Source: Rhynchopus sp. YZ270_cl-10
Taxonomy: Eukaryota > Euglenozoa > Diplonemea > Diplonemida > Diplonemidae
DNA: 64,000 nt
Direction: 5' to 3'
Assembly (NCBI GenBank): GCA_964035575.1
Contig: OZ037899.1
Coordinates: 310,001 to 374,000 of the forward strand
Shown: piece by piece, positions 10,551 through 23,001 of the stretch
Position numbering within the stretch: the stretch's first letter is position 1
Layout of the letters: the number at the start of each line of letters is the position of its first letter
Translations under genes and position numbers: made by a program
Notes under the pieces: generated by a model
What the model saw: the letters and a program-made list of their open reading frames with translations, nothing else
Told to the model about the DNA's origin: nothing
Databases searched by the model: none

Positions 10551-11394
10551 ATCCACAAAAAAGGAAGAAGAAAAAAGTTTATAAGATGAACCTAAAGTCT
10601 CTCTGTGCTTAATCACCAGAAGGAGGGGAAAAAAAAGGGGGGGAAGGGATAAGGACCCCGCCCCATCCTCCTCCATCCAGAAACAGATGTTAGTGAAGGG
10701 TGTAGCGTCACACAGTGTATGTCAAAGATGGAAGAAAAAAAAAATTTAAAAAAAGATCGCCAAAAAAAAAAGATGGCAGATTTCATTTTCTTTTGAAATA
10801 ATAAAAGAGGGAGTGATATAGCATTTTTAACATTTTTGTTTTTTCCGCCATCAAAAAAGATGGGGCGTTCCACCTGATTTTTTCAACCCAGGTATACCGG
10901 TGTATCCCGAATCTTACTGAGACACCCTTGACCACAATAAAACATTGTTGTCTGAAAATATTTCTTTTTTTGTTCATTTTTTGTCTAGAACGTCCTTTGT
11001 ACTTCTTTGATTTTTGAAAGTATATAAAACTAATGTTTTGTTCAGTGCATAAAGCTGGAAGTGGTGGTGGCTCCCACAAAGGGGAACCGTGTACACCTAT
11101 CGGGTAGAGATCTGTACGTATAGACACCTTGCAGTCACACAACATAGGTGGGGTAAAAAAAAAACTAAGGTGGGTTTTGGGGTTTTCAAAACCCTGAGGA
11201 GGGGCCTTTTTACCCCCACCCGATGTTTGTTGGATGACTGTAGACTATCTTTTTTTCTTACTCCATGCAAAGTATGTCAACACATGCAATCAACAAATTG
11301 ATAGCATTATGAGGGATCAATAAAAATGTTCCCATCTTTCTTTTTATGTTTTTATATTCCCTTCAAAAAAATATCACCAAACAAGAAAGTTTTG

Positions 11395-11470
11395 TATCGA
11401 CAATCACCTACCGAGGTAGGATCTCAAGATCCATCGGATCTGTACACAATGTCGCCCGAAGGCTTTGAAC
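11395..11470 (+). repeat. Module D family (covarying hairpin), best copy
   Basis: The pattern is CGACAATCACC, then a variable stem-loop, then ATCTGTAC, with the fuller copies going on to TGTCGCCCGAAGGC. Copies: 11395-11470, 13543-13600, 16246-16282, 16849-16881 and 29359-29414, all plus-oriented. The stem differs in sequence but keeps pairing: CCTACC/GGTAGG, GTCC/GGAC, CCTGC/GCAGG. In the two longest copies an outer CGAC(A)/(T)GTCG pair can enclose it. The sequence shows a hairpin; its function is unknown. Confidence 0.65.
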
Positions 11471-11780
11471 TTAATCTTAATAGTTTTTTCTTAATAACGA
11501 ACAGACTCCCCCCCAGTGAAACACAACAGAAAAGACAACCCACAACACAAAGAGATATAAACATGGAAAAAAAAAAAATCCTTAATTGACAGAAACTGAA
11601 AAAACGGATGGCGAAACTGAGTGAAAAAAAAAAAAGCGAGGGGAGGGGGGTGATTGATCGATGTTCATGCACACATCTATTTATAAAAAAATAGTTGGAA
11701 AGATGATCCAAGCCTCTTATAGGCTTAGTCACCTTTTGCAGCTTCAAAGAACCACTACTGTCGTCTCTGTAATATATAAC

Positions 11781-12021
11781 TGACCGTAAAATTGTTTGAC
11801 CTTTTCCGGGTTTTTAGGGGAGTTTTGACCTTTTTTTACGGTCAGTTGGGTGCTATATGGGGGCGGAGTTTCACAACTTTTTCACATCCACGTACATAAG
11901 TCAAGCAAAGTGTAAAAAGTTGTAAAACGTTGTGAAACCCCGCCCCCATATAGCACCCAACTGACCGTAAAAAAAGGTCTCCTCTAAAAACCTGGAAAAG
12001 GTCAAATAATTTTACGGTCAG
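11781..12021. mobile_element. 241-bp Mutator-like MITE with 9-bp target duplication
   Basis: Terminal inverted repeats of about 100 bp begin CTGACCGTAAAA and end TTTTACGGTCAG, leaving a short centre near 11880-11925. The flanks AATATATAA (11772-11780) and AATATATCA (12022-12030) match at 8 of 9 positions. A 9-bp duplication with long inverted repeats fits the Mutator superfamily. There is no coding capacity. Confidence 0.8.
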
Positions 12022-13186
12022 AATATATCACAGAGTACAAAAGAGAATACTTGAAAATATGCCTCTCGTGTACACACATCAAAAAAAGAATGGTCATTGA
12101 TGCAGGCACACCTCCGACTGACGTACTGTACGATGCCAGTCATCCGGATAAAAGCAAAAAAGAAGAAGACAAAAAAAAATGAAAAAAATGAAAAAAGAAA
12201 GACGTCCTTTGTATAAATATAAAAGGAGGTATACGGGAACCGTCATCCCCGGTTCGACAATCTTTGTTTTTTTATAATTCAAATAGAAAAAAGGTGAGGG
12301 GGGTGTATGTGGAGTAGGCGAGCGTGTCAAAGTGCTTTGATAACGAAAAATACTTTATCTTGGTATGGACAAGAAGTAGTTGGTCATACAACTTCGAGGT
12401 TTTTTTTTTTTTTTTTTGAAAAGTTTTGATAACAAAAAAGGTTTCGTAAGATGAAACCTGAGCCTCGTACTCAGTCACCGTACAAATAAAAATGAAAGTT
12501 ACGCCGAACACCTCAACAGGCGCAGACGCCGATTCCCTGCTTGGTGTAAGACCACGGAATCAAAATAATAATAAACTGGAAGGGAGGACACAAACAAAAG
12601 AAAAAAAAAAAAAGAAAAAAAAAAAGAAAAAAAAAAGACATCCAGAACAGAAGGGTAAGACTCTTTCCATCAAAACAGCCCATTCAAAAACTTGGGCTTG
12701 GGAAGGGAGAATCTTTTTATATTTTTCGTTTTCTTTTGAAAAAAAAAGGCGTGTTTGAAAAAATTGATTGATTTTTTTTCTGAAATCATTGCAATACATG
12801 AATGCGCTATACAAACACATTGTAGGAGAAATCCCAATCTCGGCTTAGTCACAGTATGATAGATGTTGAAATAAGACTCGGACAGTTACTATTTTGTTTT
12901 TTTATTATGAAAACTTGGTTGCGTTAGAGCCGAGGATGAGCTCTCCACTACTTATCCTTTTTTTTCTTCCGTGTGTATTTTATGTTTTTGCAGTGTATCG
13001 TTGATAAGATTTGAACAAAAGAGCTTTTTTGGTAATCTCTGTGAGGGAATATTTTTGGCTAGCTTCCCATGACAAAAGTGATTTTTCACTAAACCACTTT
13101 GATAAAAAGTATTTAGATGAGCGCAGGCTACCATGTACAATAAAAGAGCAGTTGAAATGTGCTAAAACACATCACAGTCGTTGTAC

Positions 13187-13217
<31 letters not shown>

Positions 13218-13237
13218 AGAAGAAGAAGAAGAACCGT

Positions 13238-13275
13238 TGAAGATGAATACGTTTGTATGTGCATACGTATCTTAA
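13238..13275. repeat. Module C group: short ATGTGC-type hairpins
   Basis: Small near-palindromes bounded by GATG and ATC with unrelated stems: ATACGT/ACGTAT (13238), ATGTGC/GCGCACAT (48106), and versions near 10345, 12053, 15035, 20080, 47466 and 57719 containing CTCGTGTACAC or similar. Being nearly symmetrical, they have no clear orientation. Grouping them is my inference from shared edges and size. Confidence 0.35.
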
Positions 13276-15371
13276 AAAAAGAGTACTATCTTTTTTTTCT
13301 GAAGTATTCGATGCTTTTATCAGCACAAACCCCTTCAGGTTTGGTCACTGATTTTTTTTCCCCCCTCCAATTTCTTCTATTCCAGAATAAAATCGCTACA
13401 ACAAAATCTAAAAAAAAATTGCTGAAGCTGTAGGGAACACGACACCATCTCCAAACTTTTTTCGACACTCTTGTCTTTTTGTGTTTCAGAAAACTTGGTT
13501 GTATTAGTGTAGCCACCCTAGAGTGTGCTCCACTATGTTATTGTATCGACAATCACCTACCAAGATAGGGCACTCTGTTTGCAATACCACCTCTAGGCTT
13601 TCTACTAAATTGATATAGACGCACGTCATCCTGAACTCAAGAAAGTAACACCTTTTTTTGTTTTTTTTTTTTCAGTTCTCTCATTTTCTGTGCAGATCTC
13701 TTGTCCCCCTCCAGGTTCCAACTTTTTCAGCTGATAAAAAAAAATAAACGTGGGACGGTGTGGGGTGCGTGAAGGAGAAAAGCTCTCAAAGCACGATGTG
13801 GAAAGACGCCATCAGGGCTGCGTAATATGGGATCACCCATACAAAAAAAAAGAAAAACAAAAAAAAAGAAATCTGTGGGATGGGGATTCCAATTTGATAA
13901 TCTGTTTGGTAGTGAAGCTGCTGTTCAAGACAGTCTTCACTTCTACAGAGCTTTTTGTTGTATGAAGGTGGACTTTAAAAAAAAACGTTTTTATGTGTAG
14001 ACTTTTTGTGTCTTGATCTGTTCCTTTGATTTACTGCATGAAGTGCGCATCAAAATTGGAAACAAAAATGGGGCAGTGCAGGGGATGGGGTCTGACGTTC
14101 TGTGTAGTCCCTCGAAACAAGAACAGATAAACTGTCCTTCCACTGCACTCAGCGGTGTGGAACACTGCTACGCAGAACAAAGGAAAATCGTGATAGGAGG
14201 TAACCAGGTTCAAGCGTCGTGCACTAAACCCTGCCGACACTGTGGGGAATCGTAAAAATAAAAAATTGTGTCTGTGTTGCTAGTCTGCTAAAGAAAGAAA
14301 ACGAAATCAGGAAGAGGAAAAAAAAAAAGGCATTTTTTTTTTCGTTGATCGCACCGGATTTTAGGGGGGATGAGGTGAGGACAAAATAAAATGATTTTAT
14401 GTGAATGATTTTTGTTATGTTCTCCTCGCTCCCAACAAAAAATTACATCCAGGCACACTCGGATACGCTGTCTTTTATTTTTATTTTTCCCTGTCGCCTC
14501 TATGATCATGTCAAACACACACACACACACACACACACATACACACACCCGGGCTATACTCCGTTCAGGCGTTACCCACTTTAAATCTGTTATCAAACAC
14601 ACACCCGCCTTCACTATGGACTATCGAAGGTGTTTTTGCGTCTTAAAAAATGCACTCGTTTTCAAAAAAAAAAATCAAAAAAAAAAATCAAAAAAGCAAT
14701 GCTTCAATCCTTGCAGTTCAAAGACAAGAATGGAACACCCCATTTATTCTCTCTGTGCTTTTTAGTCACCTTGAAAACGGCTTTCCGTTTCCAAAACATG
14801 ATAAAAATCTTTTGAAGAAAGATGGAGTTATCCCGCACAACACCCCCCCTCACCCCCTTTTTTTTGCCACTTCATTTCTGGAAACATTGTTGAAATACGT
14901 GCAGTTGTCTTTGCGGTGCTATGTGAGGCAGAGTCTCTCCACTTTCATCTCTTTCATCGCTCCCCAGGACACAGTGAACAGGTCACACACACACACACGC
15001 CCCTAATCGTTGTGATTTCTCAACAACAAAAACGATGAAAAAAAAATGTGTCTCGTGTACACCTATCAAAGAAGCACTTCACCACAAGACTGATCACATG
15101 GACAGTACTTTTGTGACCCAGTCTACCCCCCTTTTTGCACAACACGGTGATTAATGCATAGCAACCAGCACACAGACCCGCAACTGAAGAGGCACAGTGC
15201 GGAACCCTGTATTGTCCTGGAGAACATCACAAATGCGGGGAAGCAAGCAACACACCAAAAATGCACTTTGATCTGCAACACCGCCCAGTTAAATTTTAGT
15301 GGGGAAAAGGGGGGAGGGAGAGGGGAAATGTATTGGCAGATAGAAAGCCTGGAGGAAGGTGGGCTGTGCCA

Positions 15372-15722
15372 ATTTTTTTTTTTATATGACTAGTAAAAAA
15401 CACTTTATCGTACAATCCGTCGTAAATCCGCGTAAAATAAAGTAGACTTTATTTTACAGCTCACTATAGAGTTTTCTATGGAGCTGTAAAATAAAGTTTT
15501 ACTCCGTAAAATGTACTTTATACCCCACAGAACAGACTGTTACCCACTTTTTTTTACCACCCACACATGCCGCGCACCACGAAAAAAATGCTGGAAATGG
15601 AGAGCTGTACGAAGATTATGGGTACTGGGTACTGGGTACTGGGTACTGGTCTCCACTTTATTTTACTCGGATTTACGACGGATTGCACGATATCGTGTTT
15701 TTTATCGTCATATAAAATTACG
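15372..15722. mobile_element. Terminal-inverted-repeat element with (GGGTACT)n inside
   Basis: Inverted arms of about 65 bp: the left arm (to about 15446) contains CAATCCGTCGTAAATCCG, and the right arm (from about 15656) is its complement with a few mismatches. Both outer ends read TTTATATGAC. The interior carries a short GGGTACT run (15620-15647) and a second palindrome built on TAAAATAAAGT. Target duplication is unclear. No coding capacity. Confidence 0.6.
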
Positions 15723-15724
15723 TA

Positions 15725-15875
15725 TTAGTGAAAAATAAAGTAGCTTATTTTACTTGCCATGCCCAATGTGCACTCGTGTATTTTTTTCCCCTCGCCTTCG
15801 GCTCGGGGAAAAAAATACACACTCGTGCACATTGGGCATGGCGCGTAAAATAAAGTCTACTTTATTTTACACTAA
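15725..15875. mobile_element. 151-bp foldback element
   Basis: Almost the whole element is one hairpin: the left arm contains GCCATGCCCAATGTGCAC and the right arm its complement, around a CCTTCGG-type centre near 15796. The outer ends are TTAGTG and CACTAA, flanked by TA on both sides, compatible with a TA target duplication. It abuts the preceding element and shares the TAAAATAAAGT phrase. Confidence 0.65.
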
Positions 15876-16118
15876 TAAATAGTTATTTTTTTTTTGTTTT
15901 TTTTTCTGTAGCAAGAACAGAGCAACCTTGGAGAGATGGGTTCTGTACTCAGAACGCCTTTTTTTTAAAGTCATTCATGGTAAGCTATTGATGCAGAGCT
16001 GAGGCACATCTTTGACTGACCCACTGTATGCAAAGCCATCCGGATGACAGCCACAACCAAGCATAAATACAAAAAACGAGCACACCTCATCCCCAAAAGA
16101 GTGGACTGTATTTTTTTT

Positions 16119-16184
16119 GATAAATTGTTGGAGTAGTGCAGTTGCCTCAGTTGCGTTGCCACAGTTTGTGCAATCTCCACTGTC
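16119..16184 (+). repeat. Module Q family (hairpin after poly-T), best copy
   Basis: The consensus starts TTTGATAATCTGTTGGA, then AGTGTAGCTGC and, in the longer copies, GCAATCTCCACT. Copies: 6411, 16119, 16559, 19858, 23178 and 26712, all plus-oriented. The paired arms vary together: AGTG/CACT (16119), AGGTG/CACCT (23178), AAGTGG/CCACTT (6411), with an inner TTGC/GCAA pair. The layout resembles module P (T run, GA.AA, GTTG, AGTGTAGC), so P and Q may be branches of one family. At 19793-19892 P and Q lie side by side. Confidence 0.6.
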
Positions 16185-17423
16185 CAATTATTATTATTTT
16201 TTCACTGGAGCTAGAAATAAAAACGGATATATTATTGAAGCATGCAGACAATCACCTGTCCAAAGGACGGGGTTCTGTACATTTTTTTTTTCCGTTTGAA
16301 AAATTGATTGATTAGTGAAATAGCATCAGGTTTTCGCGGAACATATTTTTTTTTTTTTGGGGGGGGGGGGGGGCTGGGAAAGCAAGAAGAACGAGAGGGG
16401 TTTTGTTGAAGTGAAATCCCTTCCTCAGTTCGCAGGGAAATGTGATTATGATCTGGACGACAGATTTCGTCCGCAAAAAATAAGGGGGTGTGTGGGTTGG
16501 TAAGATGGCCCTAAAGAAAAGTTGGCTTTTTTTTTTCTACTTTTTTTTTCCTTTTTTGTGATAATCTGTTGGAAGAAGTGTAGCTGTCACGCAAAAGCAG
16601 TCTGCAGTGTCCAGGTTGTCGCCAGCCCATAAGATGCCCCCCCTACTCCCCCCACCCAGATTGTAAAATTCGAATTATTCGTATAATTAACTCCACGACT
16701 AGTACAGTATTCGGTCGGGGCCGAGCACCTATAATACATCCTAGCTCCCCCACTGCTCGTCAATCAACGAAAAATAGGGATAATTGGAACACAAAGAAAC
16801 ACCTTGTATGAAGCAAAGCAACTCGGGGGGGGGGAGAATTTTTTGTTGTGTCGACAATCACCTGCTAATGCAGGATCTGTGTTTTTATTTTTTATTTTTT
16901 TGGTTTTGACTAAGTGAGATACTACGCTCTTTTTGTCACCCAAAAAAATTTTTGAAAGATAAATTGTACACTCGCATCTTTCGAGATTGGGGGCACTTTT
17001 TTTTAAAACGAGCCTACGTTTTCCTGCGTCACCACAAAGGATAGGCAACTTTTTTTTTTTGGAAATATGACAAACATTTCTCAGCCCCAAAGGACGTGAT
17101 GAGGAACGCTCAGGCGATGGAGACTGTCCTAAAGCGACAGAGCTCAATCTGTGAATCCGTAACAATTGGTAGAGGGAGGGGGGCGCCTTTTGTGCAAAAG
17201 GGGAAGAAGGATGCACCTGGGGTATTTGGATTAGTTATTTTTTTTTCTCTCGTTTCTAAGAAAACGAAGAGGAAAGAAAAGAAACAAGAAGAAGAAAAAA
17301 AACGCTGATATTTTTGTCTTGTTGAAAACTTTTGGTTGTATTAGTGTAGACACCTCGAAGATGTGTTACACCATCTTATTTTTTTTTTTGCGTCTGATTA
17401 CATTTGAAAAGAGAAAACCAAAA

Positions 17424-17920
17424 TGAGGTGATCCAGTCTCACGCTTTTTCACACATTTTCACATGGTTTCACACATTTCACATGGTTTCACGGTGTGAAA
17501 AAGTGTGTACGAAAGTGAAAAAAAAACTGCTTCACGCACTCTGAGTGGATTCCTCCAGAAAAAAAACTTGGTGTTTTCACATGGTTTCACACATTTTCAC
17601 ATGGTTTCACACATTTTCACATGGTTTCACATATTTCCACTTGGTTTCACACATTTTCACTTGTTTTCACACGTTTTCACGGTGTGAAAAAGTGTGTACG
17701 AAAGTGAAAAAAAAACTGCTTCACGCACTCTGAGTGGATTCCTCCAGAAAAAAAACTTGGTGTTTTCACATGGTTTCACACATTTTCACATGGTTTCACA
17801 TGGTTTCACACATTTTCACTTGGTTTCACACATTTTCACATGGTTTCACATATTTTCACTTGTTTTCACACGTTTTCACGGTGTGAAAAAGTGTGGAAAA
17901 GTGTGCGCTGGATCACCTCA
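17424..17920. mobile_element. 497-bp element with 5-bp target duplication and internal TTTTCACA minisatellite
   Basis: Ends TGAGGTGATCCAG and CTGGATCACCTCA are inverted repeats, flanked on each side by CAAAA (17419-17423 and 17921-17925). Inside, a unit of about 188 bp occurs twice (near 17493 and 17682). Each contains many CACATGGTTTCACACATTTT motifs and a CACTCTGAGTGGATTCC phrase. Open frames here are periodic artefacts. Confidence 0.7.
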
Positions 17921-18034
17921 CAAAAACCAAAAAAAAAAAAAAAAAAAAAAAACTTGAAATAGGAAATCACGGTACCAGAAAGTTCTTAAAGAAGATTTTT
18001 TTTTTTTCACGGACTCAAATCTTCTTCTTCCTGA

Positions 18035-18664
18035 TCAAGATCCTGACAATTTGTGTTTTTTTTTTTTTTTGTGTTTTTTTTCTCTCCTGCTTAGAACTTG
18101 CTTAGAAACGCCGGCATTTGCATTTCCGGAATCCGTCCGGCCAGTGGTGGGGTCAATTTGCCGAAATGGACAAGTTCTCGTTTTTTGGTCAATTTCCGCA
18201 CAGTACAGTACAGTACAGTACAGTACAGTACAGTACAGTACAGTACAGTACAGTACAGTACAGTACAGTACAGTACAGTACAGTACAGTACAGTACAGTA
18301 CAGTACAGTACAGTACAGTACAGTACAGTACAGTACAGTACAGTACAGTACAGTACAGTACAGTACAGTACAGTACAGTACAGTACAGTACAGTACAGTA
18401 CAGTACAGTACAGTACAGTACAGTACAGTACAGTACAGTACAGTACAGTACAGTACAGTACAGTACAGTACAGTACAGTACAGTACAGTACAGTACAGTA
18501 CAGTACAGCAGGCCAAAAAAAAGGTCGAAAACCACTTTTTTTGTCAGTTTCGTGACATCCAGCCAGTTGCGGCCCCGGTCTGTAAAATCTGTACCTCTGT
18601 ATGCCTACAACATAGAGAAGCCCCCTGGTAAAAAAAAAAAACACACAAATTGTCAGGATCTTGA
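18035..18664. mobile_element. Inverted-repeat element carrying a (CAGTA)n array
   Basis: Left arm TCAAGATCCTGACAATTTGT (18035 on) and its exact complement ending at 18664, each bordered inwards by T or A runs. Between them lie unique sequence and the pentanucleotide array. A third, partial copy of the TGTCAGGAT motif follows at 18688. No clear target duplication. Confidence 0.55.
18201..18505. repeat. (CAGTA)61 microsatellite
   Basis: About 61 uninterrupted copies of CAGTA (305 bp) with no internal variants that I can see, suggesting recent expansion. Complementary open frames of TVQYS/YCTVL repeats on both strands are artefacts. Confidence 0.95.
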
Positions 18665-20563
18665 AAAATCCTGAAGAAAAAAAACACAAAGTGTCAGGAT
18701 TTCCAGGAATCCTGAAAAAACAAATTCATATACTTTCAAATAAAATTTGAAAGCATTAGGGAAGTGTATAAAAAACAACAACAACCCATCTTTTTTTTTT
18801 AAATTTCTTGTTGCAAAAATGTGAAAGGGGAAAAATAAACTGTTTCCTTGCATAAATTGAAACTTTCAGTAGATTGGTTTCGAACTTTTACCCTGTTTCA
18901 GTCTTAAGAATTATACAGTAGTATTCAAAAGGGTAGACATCTTCAGTAATTCCCCTTTATATGGTGGGTGAAAGTTATGAAACCGATGTTCGTGTGAACA
19001 TTTGGTACCTTCTACTAAAGCCTTTTTTTTTTTTTTGGGTAGGGGAAACACACATAAAAGCAAAAAAGTCTCGTTTTCTTTTTATCTATTTACAGGTAAG
19101 TCCTGTATGCTGCACCGGAGGGTTAGATAACCTAAAAAGTCCTGGCTTTGATGGCTGCCGTGTATACGTAAAGTATTCCGTGCAATAATGCTACCAATCC
19201 AAACAAATATCTACACAGCCACCGTACTGTGTAACACTCAGTATACACTACACAATAAACATCAAAAATTGAAAATAGAACTCGTTTGTTTTTTTTTTTT
19301 TTCCATAAAAGAAAAAGCTTTAACTGAAAAAACACAAAAATCTTCCTTAAGATCTTTATGGTACCGTGGGAAATAGGGATATGTACACAATTCACATCAC
19401 CAATGTACTGAGTCGTATTCCTTACAGGAATTTACCCAGAATTGATTTTTTTCAAACACAGACACACTTTTTTTCTTTCTTTTTTTCAAATGCTGTTGAA
19501 GAGGGCTCTCAAGAGAGAGCACGAGCAAGATGCCATGCGGAAAGAGTCAGAGAGGCTGGGAGTACAACAGGGGGGGAAAAATTGGTGAGGGGATAACTGA
19601 AGTGAGAAGACACAGTGAAACCATTACCAGGTGGGGGGGAAAAAAACAATAAAGATGATTGCGCCTCTCACAGCACACATCTTTCCACACAAATAAAAAG
19701 CACACAAAATGGGTCAGGCATACTATTGATCGTTGGGGAGGAGGGGGCAAGGAGGTATATTTTGTATTTTTTTTTTTTTTTTCTCTTTCTTTTGAAAACT
19801 TGGTTGTATTAGTGTAGCCACCCTAGAGTGTGTGCTCCACTATACTTTTTTTTTTTTTGATAATCTGTTGGATGAGTGTAGCTGCAACAAAGACAAGCGT
19901 TTCACTATATCATTTTTTGGCGTCGTTTTATACCCCAAAAAAATAATGCACGAACCGTTCCAGCGACTAAACAAAAGTACTAATGAAGAACAACCAGAAC
20001 ATGATAATTGCGAGCAGGGGAGAGAGAGAGAGAGGGGTTGGGGCTCCAGACAAAAAAGATGAATGTGACTTAAGAAAACTTTTAGGATGAAAAATGTGTC
20101 TCAATGTACCTCAACGTACACATCTAAGGTCCGCACCGCTAGGGATGTGCGTTTTTTTTTTGGTCGTATTGTGTTTGGTGTGGATGTTTGAAAATCGGAT
20201 TGTATCCGTTAATCATCGACAACTCACCCACATGACCGACTGTTAAGGAGGCTACTCGCAAAACTACTACAAATCCAAATAACTAGTGTTTTTCCGACTA
20301 GTGTTACAGTACCACTATTAGTTTAGCAACTAGTCGTTACGACCAGTAGTTCCAGTAGTCCCCCCTGACTAGCCCGCCGTGCAGGACAAAGAGGTGAGCT
20401 TTTTTTTTTGCACTCTGATGGTTTTTTTTTTTGGGTTTTTCTCTTTAATACCCATTTTCCTAGTACCCATTTTCGTTAATACCCATTTTCAAAAGTGGGT
20501 ACTAACGAAAATAAAAAGTGGGTATTAAAGAAAAGAAAAAATGGGTATTATCGAAAATATTTT

Positions 20564-20647
20564 GGGTACTGGGTACTGGGTACTGGGTACTGGGTACTGG
20601 GTACTGGGTACTGGGTACTGGGTACTGGGTACTGGGTACTGGGTACT
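20564..20647. repeat. (GGGTACT)12 microsatellite
   Basis: Twelve perfect 7-bp units at the inner edge of the left inverted arm of the 2.7-kb element. A short array of the same unit occurs at 15620-15647 in another element. Confidence 0.95.
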
Positions 20648-20997
20648 GACCCAGGTACACTGGGTACTGGGCACCCAGAGAAGGCACCTTGACAGCAGCG
20701 AAGGCGCAAGACAAGGTATGTAAATATGTTTACTGGTGAATATTCAACAACCTACATACCCACCTTTTTACTCAAATGATTTCAATGTTCACTTTCACTC
20801 CACCTCTCACTCCCCATCGTCCCTCCTCGTCATTCTCTCATTTGCAGTTACTATGATGCACTTATTTTTTTAAGAAGTCACCTTCTTTAATTTCCCCACC
20901 ACTCACAACTTCACTTTTAAACAGGTATCGCGAGTGCAACATCGAGAACCAACTGCGCAGAACGAGCGAACATATTGGACATTTATATTGCGAACAT

Positions 20998-21604
20998 ATG
21001 GGTCGATTTCAAAAACCCCCCCCCCCCCAAAAGTTCTTTTTTGTCTTTTTCATGATATAGGCAGTTTTTTTGCAGTCTGAGGTCCGGAACCGCCCCAAAA
21101 ACGATTTTCTGGGAGGTTTTGGGAGGTTTTGGGGCGAAATGGACCTTTTTTGACCATTTTTATGGTATTTTTAGGCTGTTTTTGGCCCTTCTTCTTACAC
21201 AACCTATTGGGGGTCAAAATAGCTATTTTTGACCAAAAAACACAATTTATTTGACGCCAGGAGGCCTCCGTTGGCCCAAATATATCCCAAAAATGGGCTG
21301 TGAGCCCAATCCGACCTGTTTTGGGCACATTTGGCACTTTTCTTGGTGCTTATTTGATGTTTTTTGGTCAAAAATAGCTATTTTGACCCCCAATAGGCTG
21401 TGTAAGAAGAAGGGCCAAAAACAGCCTAAAAATACCATAAAAATGGTCAAAAAAGGTCCATTTCGCCCCAAAACCTCCCAAAACCTCCCAGAAAATCGTT
21501 TTTGGGGCGGTTCCGGACCTCAGACTGCAAAAAAACTGCCTATATCATGAAAAAGACAAAAAAGAACTTTTGGGGGGGGGGGGGGGGTTTTGAAATCGAC
21601 CCAT
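20998..21604. mobile_element. Nested ~607-bp foldback MITE
   Basis: Arms of about 240 bp are near-perfect complements, starting TGGGTCGATTTCAAAA and ending with the complement. Poly-C and poly-G runs lie just inside. The unique centre is about 120 bp. TA flanks both ends. The long mirrored open frames on the two strands result from the inverted arms. It sits inside the 2.7-kb element, so it inserted later or was captured. Confidence 0.75.
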
Positions 21605-22889
21605 ATTGAACCTTCGCCGCTCTCCGACATTCAGGAACTCAAAATTCAAAGGGCGTTCACCGGCATCAATCTCGGGAATATCTACGGTGAAAAGGGGGTG
21701 GGAACACTTTGTCAGTCACTGCTATAGCCATTAACCCAGGGAGCATAGCTAGTGCAAGAAATTCGACTTTGGAAATCTTCCGGAAAGTCTGTCCTCTGCT
21801 CACGGAGGACTAGACACAAGAAAATATTGTTTGTTCCCCCAGAAAACCAGTGCACAATTCACACTCCTTGTGGGTGGTCTTGTTGCCTTTTCGTCATAGT
21901 AATTTTGGCCCAGGCATGCTCTTGAAGCATGACAATTTAGTGTGTATGGGGCAGGGTGTTGTTTTGTTCTGAATTCTCTTTGTTATAACATCTAAGTCAA
22001 TCGCGGGTGGTGGTTTGTGTAGCGTGAGGCACTCTTTTTAGCAAACTTCCTGCGGCTGCTAAAGTGTTATTTCTTCGGATTTAACAACGTACAGCGTAAC
22101 ATAGTGGTTTCGCCTGGTCGACACAACCTTTGATAGATATGGGATAACCAACCCCCTTCGACCCCTTGTGGGTTCACTGAACAAGCCCTCGTGGTAGTTA
22201 AACGCGATTGACATTTACATTCCTAGAGATGAAAGAACAAGACAACACTTCTGTACCCGCGCATCAAAATTGTGGAAAACTTTGCACCCCAAACACCCTC
22301 AACAACGCCCGCCAAAAGGCGCCCCTTGTTGCTGGGAGTTGGTTCTCATGATACCTGCACAGCGGGCATTCCTCTGAGTCCAACGCATGTTTGGCCTGTC
22401 TGCGGCGTTGTACTTAAGGTGCACGAAGACAGGGTCTGGTGGTAAATTTTTCGTAGTACTGCGACGTGGTACTGCGCGGGTCTGGGTACCTGGGTACAGG
22501 AAATTTGTTGTGGAAGACATCAACCACCATGCATTGAGGAGGGTAAGACAGTGGTCGCAGTTTCTACTTGATAGCATTACAACATTTAACTTCTCCACGG
22601 GGGTCTTGGGCCGTTCACTCGGTTCTACCTTGACTACCGGAAGATATTCTTGAGGCCTTTTTGGTCTCTAGAATATCCGGTCTTCCCGAACGGAGGCACA
22701 CTTTGTGTGTTACTACGACCTGGCAATTTCCAGCAGTAGGTTAAGTAATCTTTCTTGTAAATTGTTGGAACATTATCTCCTCAGTGCATGAATGCCCCAC
22801 GTGACTGGACACTTTTGTGTTTGTCATGTGGAGCTGTGGTTGCTCTTTCACGACTTTTTTCCTGTTCCTGGGTACCTGGACCTGGACCT

Positions 22890-23001
22890 GGGTATCTGGG
22901 TATCTGGGTATCTGGGTATCTGGGTATCTGGGTATCTGGGTATCTGGGTATCTGGGTATCTGGGTATCTGGGTATCTGGGTATCTGGGTATCTGGGTATC
23001 T
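22890..23001. repeat. (GGGTATCT)14 microsatellite
   Basis: Fourteen perfect 8-bp units next to the right inverted arm of the 2.7-kb element. It differs from the left array by one inserted base per unit, so the two arrays expanded separately from related seeds. Confidence 0.95.

Noticed and set aside
18051-18689. Several 140-207 residue proteins on both strands
   Set aside because: All are translations of the (CAGTA)n array and its complement.
21050-21550. Two mirrored ~95-residue proteins
   Set aside because: Identical C-terminal halves on opposite strands are produced by the long inverted arms of a foldback element.
22299-22660. piggyBac-type transposase end
   Set aside because: Spaced cysteines and a tryptophan pair are suggestive, but there is no catalytic region and the ends are not TTAA-flanked in register. 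Too weak to call.
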